Positions 52,987 through 62,340 of a stretch of 64,000 bases of DNA are shown one piece after another. The translations under genes were made by a program, and so were the position numbers. Source of the stretch: Alistipes sp. An66 (GTDB lineage Bacteria; Bacteroidota; Bacteroidia; Bacteroidales; Rikenellaceae); assembly GCF_002161445.1 (NCBI RefSeq), contig NZ_NFHT01000007.1, positions 62,001-126,000 of the forward strand, read 5' to 3'. Position 1 is the stretch's first letter; the number at the start of each line of letters is the position of its first letter. A model generated the notes under the pieces. That model searched no databases, had not been told where the DNA came from, and saw only the letters and a program-made list of their open reading frames with translations.

Positions 52987-53994
52987 ATGTCCATCGTACG
53001 CAATACCGAAAGCGATCTCGAATTCGAGAACCGGATCCGTCCGCAGGAGTTGGAGAACTTCGCCGGACAGGAGAAGATCGTCGACAACCTGCGGGTCTTC
53101 ATCAAGGCGGCGCTCATGCGCGGCGACTCGCTCGACCACGTGCTGCTGCACGGTCCTCCGGGACTGGGCAAGACGACCCTGGCGAACATCATCGCCAACG
53201 AGATGGGGGCGCAGCTGCGCGTGACGTCGGGTCCGGTGCTGGACAAGCCGGGGGACCTGGCGGGGCTGCTGACGAACCTCAACCCGGGGGACGTGCTCTT
53301 CATCGACGAGATCCACCGGTTGAGCCCGATCGTCGAGGAGTACCTCTACTCGGCGATGGAAGACTTCAAGATCGACATCGTGCTGGACAAGGGTCCCTCG
53401 GCGCGTTCGATCCAGATCGAGCTGGCGCCCTTCACCCTGATCGGCGCCACGACGCGCAGCGGACTGCTCACCTCGCCGCTGCGGGCGCGCTTCGGGATCC
53501 AGTGTCATCTGGAATACTACGACGCCGGGGTCCTTGCGGGAATCGTGCGGCGTTCGGCGCGGATTCTCGACGTCTCGATCGACGACGATGCAGCGCGCGA
53601 GGTGGCCCTGCGTTCGCGCGGCACGCCGCGTATCGCCAACGCGCTGCTGCGGCGCGTGCGGGACTTCGCCATGGTCAAGGGCGAGGGGCATATCGACCTG
53701 CCGATCACGCGGGTGGCGCTCTCGGCGCTGAACATCGACTCGCGGGGGCTGGACCACATGGACAACAAGATCCTCGGGACGATCATCGAGAAGTTCAACG
53801 GCGGACCCGTGGGTCTGAACACAATCGCCACGGCCGTCGGCGAGGAGGCCGGAACGATCGAGGAGGTTTACGAGCCGTTCCTGATCAAGGAGGGCTTCTT
53901 GAAGCGCACCCCGCGGGGCCGCGAGGCGACGCCGCTGGCGTGGGAGCACCTGGGCTTCGGCGCTCCGGGCGGCGGCGACGCGACGCTCTTCTGA
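52987..53994 (+). CDS. ruvB: Holliday junction branch-migration ATPase RuvB
   Basis: A 335-residue AAA+ motor of the RuvAB complex. Walker A '[13 protein letters not shown]' is near residue 57, Walker B '[11 protein letters not shown]' near 102, sensor 1 'IGATTRSG' and the arginine-finger region '[14 protein letters not shown]' follow, and the C-terminal winged helix ends '[14 protein letters not shown]'. Length is normal. ruvA and ruvC are not adjacent. The stop and preceding bases are duplicated just downstream (53983-54042). Confidence 0.97.
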   Translation: MSIVRNTESDLEFENRIRPQELENFAGQEKIVDNLRVFIKAALMRGDSLDHVLLHGPPGLGKTTLANIIANEMGAQLRVTSGPVLDKPGDLAGLLTNLNPGDVLFIDEIHRLSPIVEEYLYSAMEDFKIDIVLDKGPSARSIQIELAPFTLIGATTRSGLLTSPLRARFGIQCHLEYYDAGVLAGIVRRSARILDVSIDDDAAREVALRSRGTPRIANALLRRVRDFAMVKGEGHIDLPITRVALSALNIDSRGLDHMDNKILGTIIEKFNGGPVGLNTIATAVGEEAGTIEEVYEPFLIKEGFLKRTPRGREATPLAWEHLGFGAPGGGDATLF

Positions 53995-54042
53995 TCCGGA
54001 GGGGGGGGGACAACGCTCTTCTGATCCGGGAGGGGGGGGGCA
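53983..54042. repeat. Two 30-bp tandem copies spanning the ruvB stop, with poly-G
   Basis: Each unit starts ACGCTCTTCTGATCC and contains a run of nine G (54001-54009 and 54032-54040). The first unit includes the ruvB stop codon; the second is a non-coding copy. The units differ only around the poly-G junction. Confidence 0.85.
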
Positions 54043-54087
54043 ACGGGCGGAACACGTTTCCCGATCCGCCCCTCCGAACATCCGTCC

Positions 54088-54111
54088 GCCCCGGCACGCA
54101 CGGGGCTTTTT
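54088..54111 (+). terminator. Terminator after ruvB
   Basis: Six-bp stem GCCCCG/CGGGGC with a 7-base loop and TTTTT tail, about 95 bases past the ruvB stop. Confidence 0.75.
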
Positions 54112-54273
54112 CATGGGCAGGCGGACCGCACAACGACATCGAAGAAGGGGCACAGGTGTTCAATATGCGCCCGGAGTCGTTCATTTCGGGAAGCGGAGCT
54201 CCTTCCGGGCCTGAATTCCTAAAAAATTTGTCAAAAAATCTAAAAATATTTAGTATTCGCACGATAATTTCCC

Positions 54274-54281
54274 TATATTTG
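54274..54281 (+). promoter_or_regulatory. -7 box (TATATTTG) of the malic enzyme gene
   Basis: TAnnTTTG match 50 bases before the ATG, within an AT-rich stretch. Confidence 0.55.
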
Positions 54282-54331
54282 CCGTTAGTCAGACAGAGAT
54301 AACCAATACTTCAAAAAAAACGGCAAACAGG

Positions 54332-55615
54332 ATGGATACCAAATCGAAACTCGACGAAGCGGCGCTGCGCTACCACCGCGAAGGGCACCCCGGCAAGATC
54401 GGAATCGTGCCCACCAAGCCCTACCAAACCCCCTATGACCTCTCGCTGGCCTACTCGCCGGGCGTGGCGGCACCGTCGCGCGCGATTGCGGCCCGTGCCG
54501 ACGACGTCTACGAATATACGGGCAAAGGCAACCTCGTTGCCGTGATTTCGAACGGCACGGCCGTACTGGGCCTGGGCAATATCGGCCCGCTGGCCGCCAA
54601 ACCGGTCATGGAGGGCAAGAGCATGCTCTTCAAGACCTACGCGGGGATCGACGCCTTCGACATCGAGGTCGACGCCACCGACCCCGAGGAGTTCATCCGC
54701 GCGGTGAAGGCCATCGCCCCGACCTTCGGGGGCATCAACCTCGAGGACATCAAGGCTCCGGAGTGCTTCGAGATCGAGACGCGGCTGCGCGAGGAGCTGG
54801 ACATCCCGCTCATGCACGACGACCAGCACGGCACGGCGATCATCTCGTCGGCAGCGCTTCTGAACGGTGCGAAGATCGCCGGGAAGGAGCTTTCGCAGCT
54901 GCGCGTGGTGGTCAACGGAGCCGGTGCGGCGGCGATCGCGTGTGCGAAGCTGTTCGTGGCGCTGGGCGTCCGCCACGGCAACGTGACGCTGTGCGACAGC
55001 CACGGAGTCGTGACGATCTACCGTTCGGACATCAACCACATGAAACGGGAGTTCGCCACGACGCGCAAGATCTCGACGCTGGCCGAGGCCGTGCAGGACG
55101 CCGACGTCTTCCTCGGAGTCTCGAAGGCCGACACGCTGAAACCCGAGATGCTGCGCACGATGGCCCCCAACCCGATCGTCATGGCACTGGCGAATCCCGA
55201 CCCGGAAATCGCCTACGAAACGGCCATGAATACCCGTCCGGACATCATCTTCGCCACGGGGCGTTCCGACTACCCGAACCAGGTGAACAACGTGCTGGGC
55301 TTCCCCTACATCTTCCGCGGGGCGCTGGACGTGCGGGCCTCGAAGATCAACGAGGCGATGAAACTCGCCGCAGCCCATGCACTGGCCGACCTGACGCGCG
55401 AGCCGGTTCCGGAATCGGTACGGAAAGCCTATGGCGTGGAACAGATGGAGTTTGGCCGCAGTTACCTGATTCCCAAGCCGCTCGACCCTCGGCTGCTGAC
55501 CCGGGTCTCGACGGCCGTGGCGCGCGCCGCCGTGGAGTCGGGTGTCGCCCGCCGGCCGATCACCGACTGGGACGCCTACGCGGCGGAGCTGGAACGGAAA
55601 TACGCCCACCGCTGA
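54332..55615 (+). CDS. Malic enzyme, short form without phosphotransacetylase domain
   Basis: A 427-residue oxidative decarboxylase converting malate to pyruvate and CO2 with reduction of NAD(P). The malic domain has '[12 protein letters not shown]', '[17 protein letters not shown]' and '[19 protein letters not shown]'; the dinucleotide-binding domain has '[17 protein letters not shown]'. Bacterial MaeB proteins of about 760 residues carry an extra C-terminal phosphotransacetylase-like domain, which is missing here; the gene ends cleanly with a terminator, so this is the natural short form. Cofactor preference is not predictable. Confidence 0.92.
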   Translation: MDTKSKLDEAALRYHREGHPGKIGIVPTKPYQTPYDLSLAYSPGVAAPSRAIAARADDVYEYTGKGNLVAVISNGTAVLGLGNIGPLAAKPVMEGKSMLFKTYAGIDAFDIEVDATDPEEFIRAVKAIAPTFGGINLEDIKAPECFEIETRLREELDIPLMHDDQHGTAIISSAALLNGAKIAGKELSQLRVVVNGAGAAAIACAKLFVALGVRHGNVTLCDSHGVVTIYRSDINHMKREFATTRKISTLAEAVQDADVFLGVSKADTLKPEMLRTMAPNPIVMALANPDPEIAYETAMNTRPDIIFATGRSDYPNQVNNVLGFPYIFRGALDVRASKINEAMKLAAAHALADLTREPVPESVRKAYGVEQMEFGRSYLIPKPLDPRLLTRVSTAVARAAVESGVARRPITDWDAYAAELERKYAHR

Positions 55616-55641
55616 CCCGCAGCAGGAGAATAAGGAATCGA

Positions 55642-55673
55642 AAAAGGCCATCGGCAGGAACCGATGGCCTTTT
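55642..55673 (+). terminator. Terminator of the malic enzyme gene
   Basis: Perfect 13-bp arms (55642-55654 and 55661-55673) with A/T ends, 6-base loop, ending in TTTT; may also serve the minus strand. Confidence 0.85.
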
Positions 55674-55787
55674 CCGTAACAGGCTCCGACCCGTTCCGCC
55701 GGGGCATTGCCCGCTGCGGAAGGAGCCTCAAACGGGCAATGCCTCAAACGGAAGACGCCGCAGACGACATCACGCTCCGTTCATAAT

Positions 55788-56222
55788 TTAGGGTCGCCAG
55801 AAAACGATGTCGTCCGGCACACCCAGTTCTTTCCGCATCACGTCAAAGTCCTCTTTTCCGAAGGCCCCGAATTTGTTTTCCTGCGCCTCCCACGCCTCTT
55901 GTGCATTGTTCACGGGGATGATGTAATATTCGGTGACACTCCGATCATAGCGCGGCAAGGGGATACCCGTAGTGTCCCTCAAAGCGCGGTATGCCTTGAC
56001 AAGAATAAAGTCATCGTCATACCCCACTTCATAAACTCCCGCCCCGGTTATTCCCGTATAGGGAGCCTCCACATCTCCCTGCCGATGATAACACACATCC
56101 ATATCCTCCCTGGTATCGACCGCTATCAGGTAGTAGTTTCCGACCAGATGCCGTTCATATACGAAGCCGCAACCCGACAGCAGGGGCAACAACAAGACGA
56201 GGAGCGGGACAACGAGTTTCAT
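55788..56222 (-). CDS. Small lipoprotein, DUF3997-like
   Basis: About 144 residues. The start is MKLVVPLLVLLLPLLSGC, a clear lipoprotein signal with Cys18; upstream codons are not part of it. The mature protein has 'NYYLIAVDTREDMDVCYH', 'VYEVGYDDDFILVKAY' and 'EYYIIPVNNAQEAWEA', a pattern close to DUF3997 proteins. Function unknown. It follows aroB by 163 bases on the same strand, so co-transcription is possible but not certain. Confidence 0.7.
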   Translation of the reverse strand: MKLVVPLLVLLLPLLSGCGFVYERHLVGNYYLIAVDTREDMDVCYHRQGDVEAPYTGITGAGVYEVGYDDDFILVKAYRALRDTTGIPLPRYDRSVTEYYIIPVNNAQEAWEAQENKFGAFGKEDFDVMRKELGVPDDIVFWRP

Positions 56223-56385
56223 GCGCACTATTTTTATGAAAAGGGAGAGCCCCAGTTTATGAAAAGGGAGAGCCTCCATGCATCAAGGGAGAGAACGCGG
56301 ATGCCATTCCGCCGGGACAGGGGTGGCGGAGCGGCGGCAGGGACGGAGCATCGGGCTTCACCACGGAAGGGACAGCACAAACATC

Positions 56386-57402
56386 CTATGCGAAGAGGGC
56401 GGCAAACTCCGCGGGCGCCATTTTCCGGACCTCGCAGTCGCCGATGCCCACGGGCAGGACGATCCGCAGCATGCCGTCCTCGTTTTTCTTGTCCTTTCCG
56501 ACTTCCTTCAAGAGGCGTTTTATCTCCACGGGCGGCGTGAGGTCGAACCCCAGGCGCGAAAGTACCTCCGCGATGCGCTGCCGCTCCTCCTCCTTCAACA
56601 CGCCGAGCTTCACGGCCGCGCCGGCGATCAGCGCCGTACCGACCGCGACGGCTTCGCCGTGGTTCATGCGGTTCGAGGACTTCTCGATGGCGTGGGCCAG
56701 CGTATGCCCGAGGTTGAGCTTGCGGCGCTCGCCGGACTCCTTCTCGTCGTACTCCACGATATCGGCCTTGACGCGGATGGCTGCCGAGATGACATCCGAA
56801 AGCAGGTCGGTATCGGTGCGGAGCGTCTCGAACGAGGTCTGTTCAATGCGCCCGAAGAGGTCGGCATCGGCGATGATCGCGGCCTTGACCACCTCGGCGA
56901 GCCCGGCGCGGAATTCGCGGTCGGGCAGCGAGCGCAGCAGCGAGGGGTCGCAGACGACGAACTGCGGCTGGGTGAAGGTCCCGGCCATGTTCTTGTAACC
57001 GTCGACATTCACGCCGTTCTTGCCGCCGACCGAGGCGTCGACCTGTCCCAGCAGGGTCGTGGAGATGAATCCGAACGGCAGCCCGCGCATGTAGGTCGAG
57101 GCGGCGAACCCGGCGACGTCGGTGACGATTCCGCCGCCGATTCCGAGCACGAAGGTCGAGCGGTCGACGCCGAGTTCGATGAAGCGGCGGTAGAGGGTCT
57201 CGACGGTCTGCAAGGTCTTGATGCTCTCGCCCGTACCGATCAGCACGGAGTCGTATTTGGCCAGCAGCGGGTGGTAGAGGCGGTCGATGGTGGCGTCGGA
57301 GACGACGACGACGCGCCCCTGCGGGAGGAGTTCCGGCAATATCTCGGCGGCCGAACCGATGTAGACCTCGCTCTGTTGGCGGACGTTGAATGCGGGTTTC
57401 AT
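56386..57402 (-). CDS. aroB: 3-dehydroquinate synthase
   Basis: A 338-residue NAD- and zinc-dependent enzyme of the shikimate pathway converting DAHP to 3-dehydroquinate. Key parts are the NAD loop 'GIGGGIVTDVAGFAASTYMR', 'DASVGGKNGVN', 'GLAEVVKAAII' and metal ligands in 'LNLGHTLAHAIE' and 'MNHGEAVAVG'. The protein is a little shorter than the E. coli enzyme but has all motifs. It is divergent from typA; a TACATTTG box (57427-57434) lies 24 bases before its start. Confidence 0.96.
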   Translation of the reverse strand: MKPAFNVRQQSEVYIGSAAEILPELLPQGRVVVVSDATIDRLYHPLLAKYDSVLIGTGESIKTLQTVETLYRRFIELGVDRSTFVLGIGGGIVTDVAGFAASTYMRGLPFGFISTTLLGQVDASVGGKNGVNVDGYKNMAGTFTQPQFVVCDPSLLRSLPDREFRAGLAEVVKAAIIADADLFGRIEQTSFETLRTDTDLLSDVISAAIRVKADIVEYDEKESGERRKLNLGHTLAHAIEKSSNRMNHGEAVAVGTALIAGAAVKLGVLKEEERQRIAEVLSRLGFDLTPPVEIKRLLKEVGKDKKNEDGMLRIVLPVGIGDCEVRKMAPAEFAALFA

Positions 57403-57426
57403 TATTTAACTTTTTTAAGAAGTAAG

Positions 57427-57434
57427 CAAATGTA
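57427..57434 (-). promoter_or_regulatory. -7 box (TACATTTG) of aroB
   Basis: TAnnTTTG on the minus strand, 24 bases before the start at 57402, in the 81-base divergent region with typA. Confidence 0.5.
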
Positions 57435-57456
57435 GTATATTTTCCGGAGAAATTGT

Positions 57457-57464
57457 TACCTTTG
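57457..57464 (+). promoter_or_regulatory. -7 box (TACCTTTG) of typA
   Basis: TAnnTTTG match, 19 bases before the typA ATG. Confidence 0.6.
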
Positions 57465-57483
57465 CACGACAAAATACATATTT

Positions 57484-59283
57484 ATGCAAAAACTGCGCAA
57501 CATTGCGATCATCGCCCACGTCGACCACGGGAAGACGACGCTCGTCGACAAGATGATTCTCGCGGGGCACATCCTGCGCGACAACCAGCAGACGGGCGAC
57601 CTGATTCTGGACAACAACGATCTGGAACGCGAACGGGGGATCACGATCCTCTCGAAGAACGTCTCGGTGATCTACAAGGACTACAAGATCAACATCATCG
57701 ACACGCCGGGCCACGCCGATTTCGGCGGCGAGGTGGAGCGCGTGCTGAACATGTGCGACGGGGTGCTGCTGCTGGTGGACGCTTTCGAAGGGACGATGCC
57801 GCAGACGCGCTTCGTGTTGCAGAAGGCGCTGGCGCTGGGCAAGAAGCCCATCGTGGTGGTCAACAAGGTGGACAAGCCGAACTGCCGTCCGGAGGTGGTC
57901 AACGAGCAGGTCTTCGACCTGATGTTCTCGCTCAACGCCACCGAAGAGCAGCTGGACTACAAGACGATCTACGGCTCGGCCAAGCAGGGATGGATGTCGC
58001 ACAAGTGGAACGAACGCACGGACTCGATCGTGCCGCTGCTCGACGCGATCATCGACGAGATCCCCGAGCCGGCGCAGGTCGAGGGGACGCCGCAGATGCT
58101 CATCACGTCGCTCGAATACTCCTCCTACACGGGGCGCATCGCCGTGGGGAAGGTGACGCGCGGTTCGTTGAAGGCGGGCCAGAACGTCACGCTGGCCAAG
58201 CGCGACGGCGTGACGATGCAGAAGACGAAGATCCGCGACCTGATGGTCTTCGAGGGTCTGGGCAAGAAGAAGGTCGAGGAGGTTCCGTGCGGGGAGATCT
58301 GCGCGATCATGGGCATCGAGGGGTTCGAGATCGGCGACACGATCTGCGACTACGAGAACCCGGAGCCGCTGCCGCCGATCGCCATCGACGAGCCGACGAT
58401 GTCGATGCTCTTCACGATCAACAACTCGCCGTTCTTCGGCAAGGACGGCAAATACGTCACCTCGCGCCACATCAAGGAGCGTCTGGACCGCGAATTGGAG
58501 AAGAACCTCGCGCTGCGCGTGACGCCGGGGCCGTCGGCCGACTCGTTCATCGTCTACGGACGCGGCGTGCTGCACCTCTCGGTGCTCATCGAGACGATGC
58601 GCCGCGAGGGCTACGAGTTGCAGGTGGGCCAGCCGCACGTGATCATCAAGGAGATCGGCGGCAAGAAGTGCGAGCCGATCGAGGAGATGACCGTGGACTG
58701 CCCGGACGAGTGCTCGGGAACGGTCATCGACCTGGTGACGCGCCGCAAGGGGACGCTCACGAACATGGCTTCGGACGGCGAGCGCACGCGGCTGGAATTC
58801 GACATTCCGTCGCGGGGCATCATCGGGCTGCGCTCGAACATGCTCACGGCGACGGCCGGCGAGGCGATCATGACGCACCGCCTGAAAGATTTCGAGCCGT
58901 GGGTCGGCGAGATCGAGATGCGGACCAACGGTTCGATCATCTCGGGCGAGACGGGCACGGCCTACGCCTACTCGATCGACAAGTTGCAGGACCGCGGGCG
59001 CTTCTTCATCAGCCCGATGGAGCAGGTCTACGAGGGACAGGTCATCGGCGAGCACACGCGGCAGAACGACATCACGGTGAACGTCACCAAGTCGAAGCAG
59101 CTGACCAACATGCGGGCCTCGGGTTCGGACGACAAGGCGGTGATCGTGCCGCCGAAGATCTTCACGCTCGAAGAGGCGCTGGAATACATCCAGGACGACG
59201 AATACGTGGAGGTTACGCCGCACGCCATGCGTCTGCGGAAGATCCTGCTGAACGAGAACGACCGCAAGCGCGCGGCCAAATAG
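57484..59283 (+). CDS. typA: Ribosome-associated GTPase TypA/BipA
   Basis: A 599-residue translational GTPase related to EF-G. The G domain has '[14 protein letters not shown]' (G1), 'RERGITIL' (G2), 'DTPGHADF' (G3) and 'NKVDKP' (G4). Domain II, III, V and the TypA-specific C-terminal domain follow ('[12 protein letters not shown]', '[19 protein letters not shown]'). It assists ribosome assembly at low temperature and stress. Length is normal. The small membrane-protein gene follows after 22 bases. Confidence 0.97.
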   Translation: MQKLRNIAIIAHVDHGKTTLVDKMILAGHILRDNQQTGDLILDNNDLERERGITILSKNVSVIYKDYKINIIDTPGHADFGGEVERVLNMCDGVLLLVDAFEGTMPQTRFVLQKALALGKKPIVVVNKVDKPNCRPEVVNEQVFDLMFSLNATEEQLDYKTIYGSAKQGWMSHKWNERTDSIVPLLDAIIDEIPEPAQVEGTPQMLITSLEYSSYTGRIAVGKVTRGSLKAGQNVTLAKRDGVTMQKTKIRDLMVFEGLGKKKVEEVPCGEICAIMGIEGFEIGDTICDYENPEPLPPIAIDEPTMSMLFTINNSPFFGKDGKYVTSRHIKERLDRELEKNLALRVTPGPSADSFIVYGRGVLHLSVLIETMRREGYELQVGQPHVIIKEIGGKKCEPIEEMTVDCPDECSGTVIDLVTRRKGTLTNMASDGERTRLEFDIPSRGIIGLRSNMLTATAGEAIMTHRLKDFEPWVGEIEMRTNGSIISGETGTAYAYSIDKLQDRGRFFISPMEQVYEGQVIGEHTRQNDITVNVTKSKQLTNMRASGSDDKAVIVPPKIFTLEEALEYIQDDEYVEVTPHAMRLRKILLNENDRKRAAK

Positions 59284-59305
59284 CGACCGGGGAGGGGTTG
59301 GAACG

Positions 59306-59620
59306 ATGAACCATTTCACGCTGTCGCTCGCCACGGGAGCCATTGCCGGCGCGGTGGCCGTCCTGCCGATGGTGGCCCGCAAGGCCTCGGTCCGGAACTG
59401 CTGTGCGGTCTTCCTGGCCTACCTCTTCGCCGGGGTGATCGTCTTTTACAGCGACCTGCCCTACCTGCCCTGGTGGGCCGACGGCATGGGCGTGGCGCTG
59501 ATGCTCACGATCCCCTCGGCGACGATCGGCTCGGGCAAGGAGAACCGGCTGATCCCGATGCTGCTCAACGCCGTGCTGCTGGGCTTCCTCCTCAGCGTCG
59601 CGGAGCACTACCTGGGATAG
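59306..59620 (+). CDS. Small membrane protein downstream of typA
   Basis: A 104-residue protein with three hydrophobic segments ('SLATGAIAGAVAVLPMVA', 'CCAVFLAYLFAGVIVFY', 'PMLLNAVLLGFLLSVAEHYL') and a short loop with 'SGKENRLI'. No family is recognised and it has no signal peptide cleavage site. Spacing suggests co-transcription with typA. A bulged hairpin terminator follows. Confidence 0.6.
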   Translation: MNHFTLSLATGAIAGAVAVLPMVARKASVRNCCAVFLAYLFAGVIVFYSDLPYLPWWADGMGVALMLTIPSATIGSGKENRLIPMLLNAVLLGFLLSVAEHYLG

Positions 59621-59640
59621 CGGGAGGGGTGATGCGGATA

Positions 59641-59677
59641 AACACAAAAGAACGGACTTCGGCCCGTTCTTTGTGTT
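59641..59677 (+). terminator. Terminator after the typA operon
   Basis: Arms of 14-15 bases (59641-59655 and 59664-59677) with one bulged A, followed by TTC; about 20 bases past the small membrane-protein stop. Confidence 0.75.
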
Positions 59678-59751
59678 TTCATGCTGTTTTGCGACATACG
59701 AAGTATTTTTTTTGTGTTTCCATGCAGTATTGCGGCATCCGAAGCGTTTTT
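59670..59751. repeat. Two diverged 41-bp tandem copies
   Basis: Units 59670-59710 and 59711-59751 match at 34 of 41 positions by eye; each begins TTTGTGTTT and ends in a T-run. The first overlaps the typA-operon terminator arm. Confidence 0.75.
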
Positions 59752-59786
59752 TTCATGAAAACCTCACACTCAAAAAACCAGGAACC

Positions 59787-60428
59787 ATGAAACGACTTCT
59801 TCTTTTCCTGTTGCTGCCCTTCACGCTGGGCTCCTGCGACAACGACGACGAATCCCGTACCGAGATCTGGACCATCGCGCCCGAGAAAGGCGTGGCGGGC
59901 ATCACCATGGGCTTCGGGCACGTCCCGGCCTACATCGTCCGCAAGGGCGAGAACGCCTCGTGGACGACCACGGCGGCCCGGATCGAGGGCTTCACCTTCG
60001 AGCGGGGTATCCAGACGACCCTGCGCGTAAGGATCGACCCGATCGCCAACCCGCCTGCCGATGCGTCGGACAAGCGCTATACGATGGAGGAGCTGCTTTC
60101 GCGCACTCCCGCCGAGATGCCGGTCGACCCGCTGACGCTCAGCCCCGAATGCGAGGTGCTCGTCGCCTCCGGGCGTCCCGCCGGAGAAGCGTCCGCCTAC
60201 TGGATCCGGGACTTGCGCTACGGAGAGGATGCGCTGTGGCAAATTTTCCCGTGGGAGATCGAGGGGTTCGGCTTCACGCCCGGGCACGAATATCGGCTGC
60301 GGATCCAGCCCGTCGCCCTCTTCGACGAAAGCGCCGCGGCCGACGACGAGAATGGCTGGCGGGTCAAATACCGGTTGAAGGAGACGCTTTCGGACGAAGA
60401 GAAGGAATCCGAAGGGCTTCCGGAGTAA
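59787..60428 (+). CDS. Lipoprotein with two DUF4377-like domains
   Basis: About 213 residues; the start is MKRLLLFLLLPFTLGSC with Cys17. Upstream in-frame codons come from the tandem repeat and are rejected. Two similar modules end in 'IEGFTFERGIQTTLRVRI' and 'IEGFGFTPGHEYRLRIQP', the hallmark of DUF4377 (a small beta domain in secreted Bacteroidota proteins). Function unknown. It is convergent with the YbaN-like gene. Confidence 0.78.
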   Translation: MKRLLLFLLLPFTLGSCDNDDESRTEIWTIAPEKGVAGITMGFGHVPAYIVRKGENASWTTTAARIEGFTFERGIQTTLRVRIDPIANPPADASDKRYTMEELLSRTPAEMPVDPLTLSPECEVLVASGRPAGEASAYWIRDLRYGEDALWQIFPWEIEGFGFTPGHEYRLRIQPVALFDESAAADDENGWRVKYRLKETLSDEEKESEGLPE

Positions 60429-60488
60429 ATCTCTCGGGAAAAGGCGGCCGAAGCACGGTTTGCCGCCATGTTCCGAGACGACCGTTCC

Positions 60489-60857
60489 CTACTCTTTCCG
60501 CAGGGTTGCGAACGAGAGGATGTGCCATGTGACGCCGACGGCCACGGCCAACAGGGCCAGCTGCGCCCACCACCACGCGTTCACGACGAAGAAGATGCAG
60601 TAGAGCAGCGTGGCCCAGAGCAGCATGACGGAGAGGATCTTGGCATGGAGCGGGATGGCGCGGTTTTCGCGGAAGTTGCGGATGTAGGGTCCCAGCCGTC
60701 GGTGTGCCAGCAGCCAGGCGTAGAGCCTCGGGGAGGAGCGCACCCAAAGCGCCGCGGCCAGCAGCAGGAAGGGCGTGGTGGGAAGCAGCGGCACGAAGAT
60801 GCCGACCAGTCCCAGCAGGAGCGACAGCGCTCCGAGCACGACGAACAGTGTTTTCAC
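60489..60857 (-). CDS. DUF454/YbaN-like inner-membrane protein
   Basis: About 122 residues with three to four membrane helices. 'LLLGLVGIFVPLLPTTPFLLLAAALWVRSSPRLYAWLL' carries the DUF454 signature (GxxLPxLPTTPF region, around residues 15-40 here). The start is taken as GTG at 60857: a TATTTTTG box ends 4 bases upstream (60862-60869), so the longer ATG frame from 60905 would be mostly untranscribed. Function unknown. Confidence 0.8.
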   Translation of the reverse strand: MKTLFVVLGALSLLLGLVGIFVPLLPTTPFLLLAAALWVRSSPRLYAWLLAHRRLGPYIRNFRENRAIPLHAKILSVMLLWATLLYCIFFVVNAWWWAQLALLAVAVGVTWHILSFATLRKE

Positions 60858-60861
60858 GACG

Positions 60862-60869
60862 CAAAAATA
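60862..60869 (-). promoter_or_regulatory. -7 box (TATTTTTG) of the YbaN-like gene, abutting a GTG start
   Basis: The box ends 4 bases before GTG at 60857, and this geometry supports the GTG start. Confidence 0.6.
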
Positions 60870-60998
60870 GGAAAAGGAGCGTGCCGCAGCAAACGAAAAA
60901 GGCACTTTTCGGGGGTCATTTCGTTCCGAAAGTCTTCGAATTTCAGCCTAAAAGTCAAATTTTACCGTTTCGGAACACGCCCGGAGCGATATTTTCGT

Positions 60999-61006
60999 TA
61001 ACTTTG
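60999..61006 (+). promoter_or_regulatory. -7 box (TAACTTTG) of rpiB
   Basis: TAnnTTTG match, 30 bases before the rpiB ATG. Confidence 0.55.
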
Positions 61007-61036
61007 TCGGAAAGAGAACCAAAAACACGAGATACG

Positions 61037-61480
61037 ATGAGCAAAATCGGTATTGCCTGCGATCATGCCGGCTATGAAATGAAGGAATTTCTGGTAGGCT
61101 ACCTCGACGCGATGGGCCACGAGGTGCTGGATTTCGGAACACATTCGCCCGAAAGCGTCGACTATCCCGACTATGCGCACCCGCTGGCCGAAGCCGTGGA
61201 GAAGGGTGAAGTGGCATTGGGCGTGGCGTTGTGCGGCTCGGGCGAAGGGATGGCCATCACGCTGAACAAGCACCGGGGTATCCGGGCGGGTCTCTGCTGG
61301 GATCCGGAAATCGCGACGCTGATCCGACGCCACAACGATGCGAACGTGATCGTCTTCCCGGCGCGGTTCATCACCAACGACGAAGCGGTGCAGATGCTCG
61401 ATGCATTCTTTGCGGCGCAGTTCGAGGGGGGCCGCCACGCCAACCGGATCGCCAAGATTCCGGTTCCGGACGAGAAATAA
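61037..61480 (+). CDS. rpiB: Ribose-5-phosphate isomerase B
   Basis: A 147-residue LacA/RpiB enzyme interconverting ribose-5-phosphate and ribulose-5-phosphate. The N-terminal 'IGIACDHAGYEMKE' binds phosphate, 'SVDYPDYAHPLAEAV' follows, and the catalytic cysteine is in 'GVALCGSGEGMAI'; the C-terminal 'NDANVIVFPARF' is conserved. The start is MSKIGIA; a longer in-frame frame upstream crosses the promoter and the YbaN-like gene and is rejected. Allose-phosphate isomerase activity is possible too. Confidence 0.94.
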   Translation: MSKIGIACDHAGYEMKEFLVGYLDAMGHEVLDFGTHSPESVDYPDYAHPLAEAVEKGEVALGVALCGSGEGMAITLNKHRGIRAGLCWDPEIATLIRRHNDANVIVFPARFITNDEAVQMLDAFFAAQFEGGRHANRIAKIPVPDEK

Positions 61481-61493
61481 AAAATAAGAAGAA

Positions 61494-62306
61494 TCAGATC
61501 TCGAAGACGAAGGGCGAGAGGGCTTTCAGCTCCTCGCCTTTTCCGTGCCCGGCGAAGAGTCCGAAGAGGGCCGAGCCGCTTCCGGACATCGAGGCATAGA
61601 GCGCCCCGGCGGCAAGCAGTTGCTCCTTGACAGCCCGGATCGCGGGGTGCGCCGCGAAGACCGACTCCTCGAAATCGTTGGTCACCACGCCCTGCCACTC
61701 CCCGACGGGACGCCGCAAACGTTCGGACAACGGCACCTCCGGCACCCGGGGCCGCACGCCGGCATAGGCCTCACGGGTCGAGACGCTCTCGGCGGGTTTC
61801 ACCACCACGAGCGTCATGCCGCTCAAATCCAGCGGGAAAGACTCCATCACTTCACCCCGTCCGGTACATAATTGCGGCGTGTTCCTCACGAAGAAGGCCG
61901 TATCGCTTCCCAATTCGGCGGCGCGGGCGATCAGCTCCTTCTCGGAGAGCCCCAGCGCGAAGAGTTCGTCGAGCGCCAGCACCACCGCCGTGGCGTCGGA
62001 CGATCCGCCGCCCAGCCCGGCCCCGAAGGGCACGCGCTTCACCAGCCGGATCCGCACCCCGTCCACGCCGTAGCGGTCGTGCATCAGGCGGAAGGCTTTC
62101 AGGCAAATGTTGTCCTCGGCCGCACAATCCACAGCGAGCCCCTCGGCGCGGAACGCCACGCCCGGAGCGTCGGTGCGCACGACCTCCACGTCGTCATACA
62201 GCCCCCGCACGGGGAACATCACGGTTTCCAGATCGTGGTAGCCGTCGGCCCGGCGGCACAGGATGTCCAGACCCAAATTTATTTTGCAGTTTGCCCGTAG
62301 AATCAT
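61494..62306 (-). CDS. ispE: 4-diphosphocytidyl-2-C-methyl-D-erythritol kinase
   Basis: A 270-residue GHMP kinase of the MEP isoprenoid pathway that phosphorylates CDP-methylerythritol at the 2-position. Motifs are 'ANCKINLGLDILCRRADGYH' (residues 5-24), the ATP loop 'VPFGAGLGGGSSDATAVV' and the C-terminal 'YASMSGSGSALFGLF'. A TATCTTTG box (62311-62318) ends 4 bases before the ATG, so the transcript should be leaderless. It is convergent with rpiB, with 13 bases between stops. Confidence 0.95.
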   Translation of the reverse strand: MILRANCKINLGLDILCRRADGYHDLETVMFPVRGLYDDVEVVRTDAPGVAFRAEGLAVDCAAEDNICLKAFRLMHDRYGVDGVRIRLVKRVPFGAGLGGGSSDATAVVLALDELFALGLSEKELIARAAELGSDTAFFVRNTPQLCTGRGEVMESFPLDLSGMTLVVVKPAESVSTREAYAGVRPRVPEVPLSERLRRPVGEWQGVVTNDFEESVFAAHPAIRAVKEQLLAAGALYASMSGSGSALFGLFAGHGKGEELKALSPFVFEI

Positions 62307-62310
62307 ACCA

Positions 62311-62318
62311 CAAAGATA
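62311..62318 (-). promoter_or_regulatory. -7 box (TATCTTTG) of ispE, abutting the start codon
   Basis: Minus strand, 4 bases before the ATG. It is only 10 bases from the opposite-facing box of the GSCFA gene. Confidence 0.65.
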
Positions 62319-62328
62319 GGAATTTTTC

Positions 62329-62336
62329 TATTTTTG
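62329..62336 (+). promoter_or_regulatory. -7 box (TATTTTTG) of the GSCFA gene, abutting the start codon
   Basis: Ends 4 bases before the ATG at 62341. The divergent pair with ispE has only 34 bases between the two start codons. Confidence 0.65.
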
Positions 62337-62340
62337 CCGT

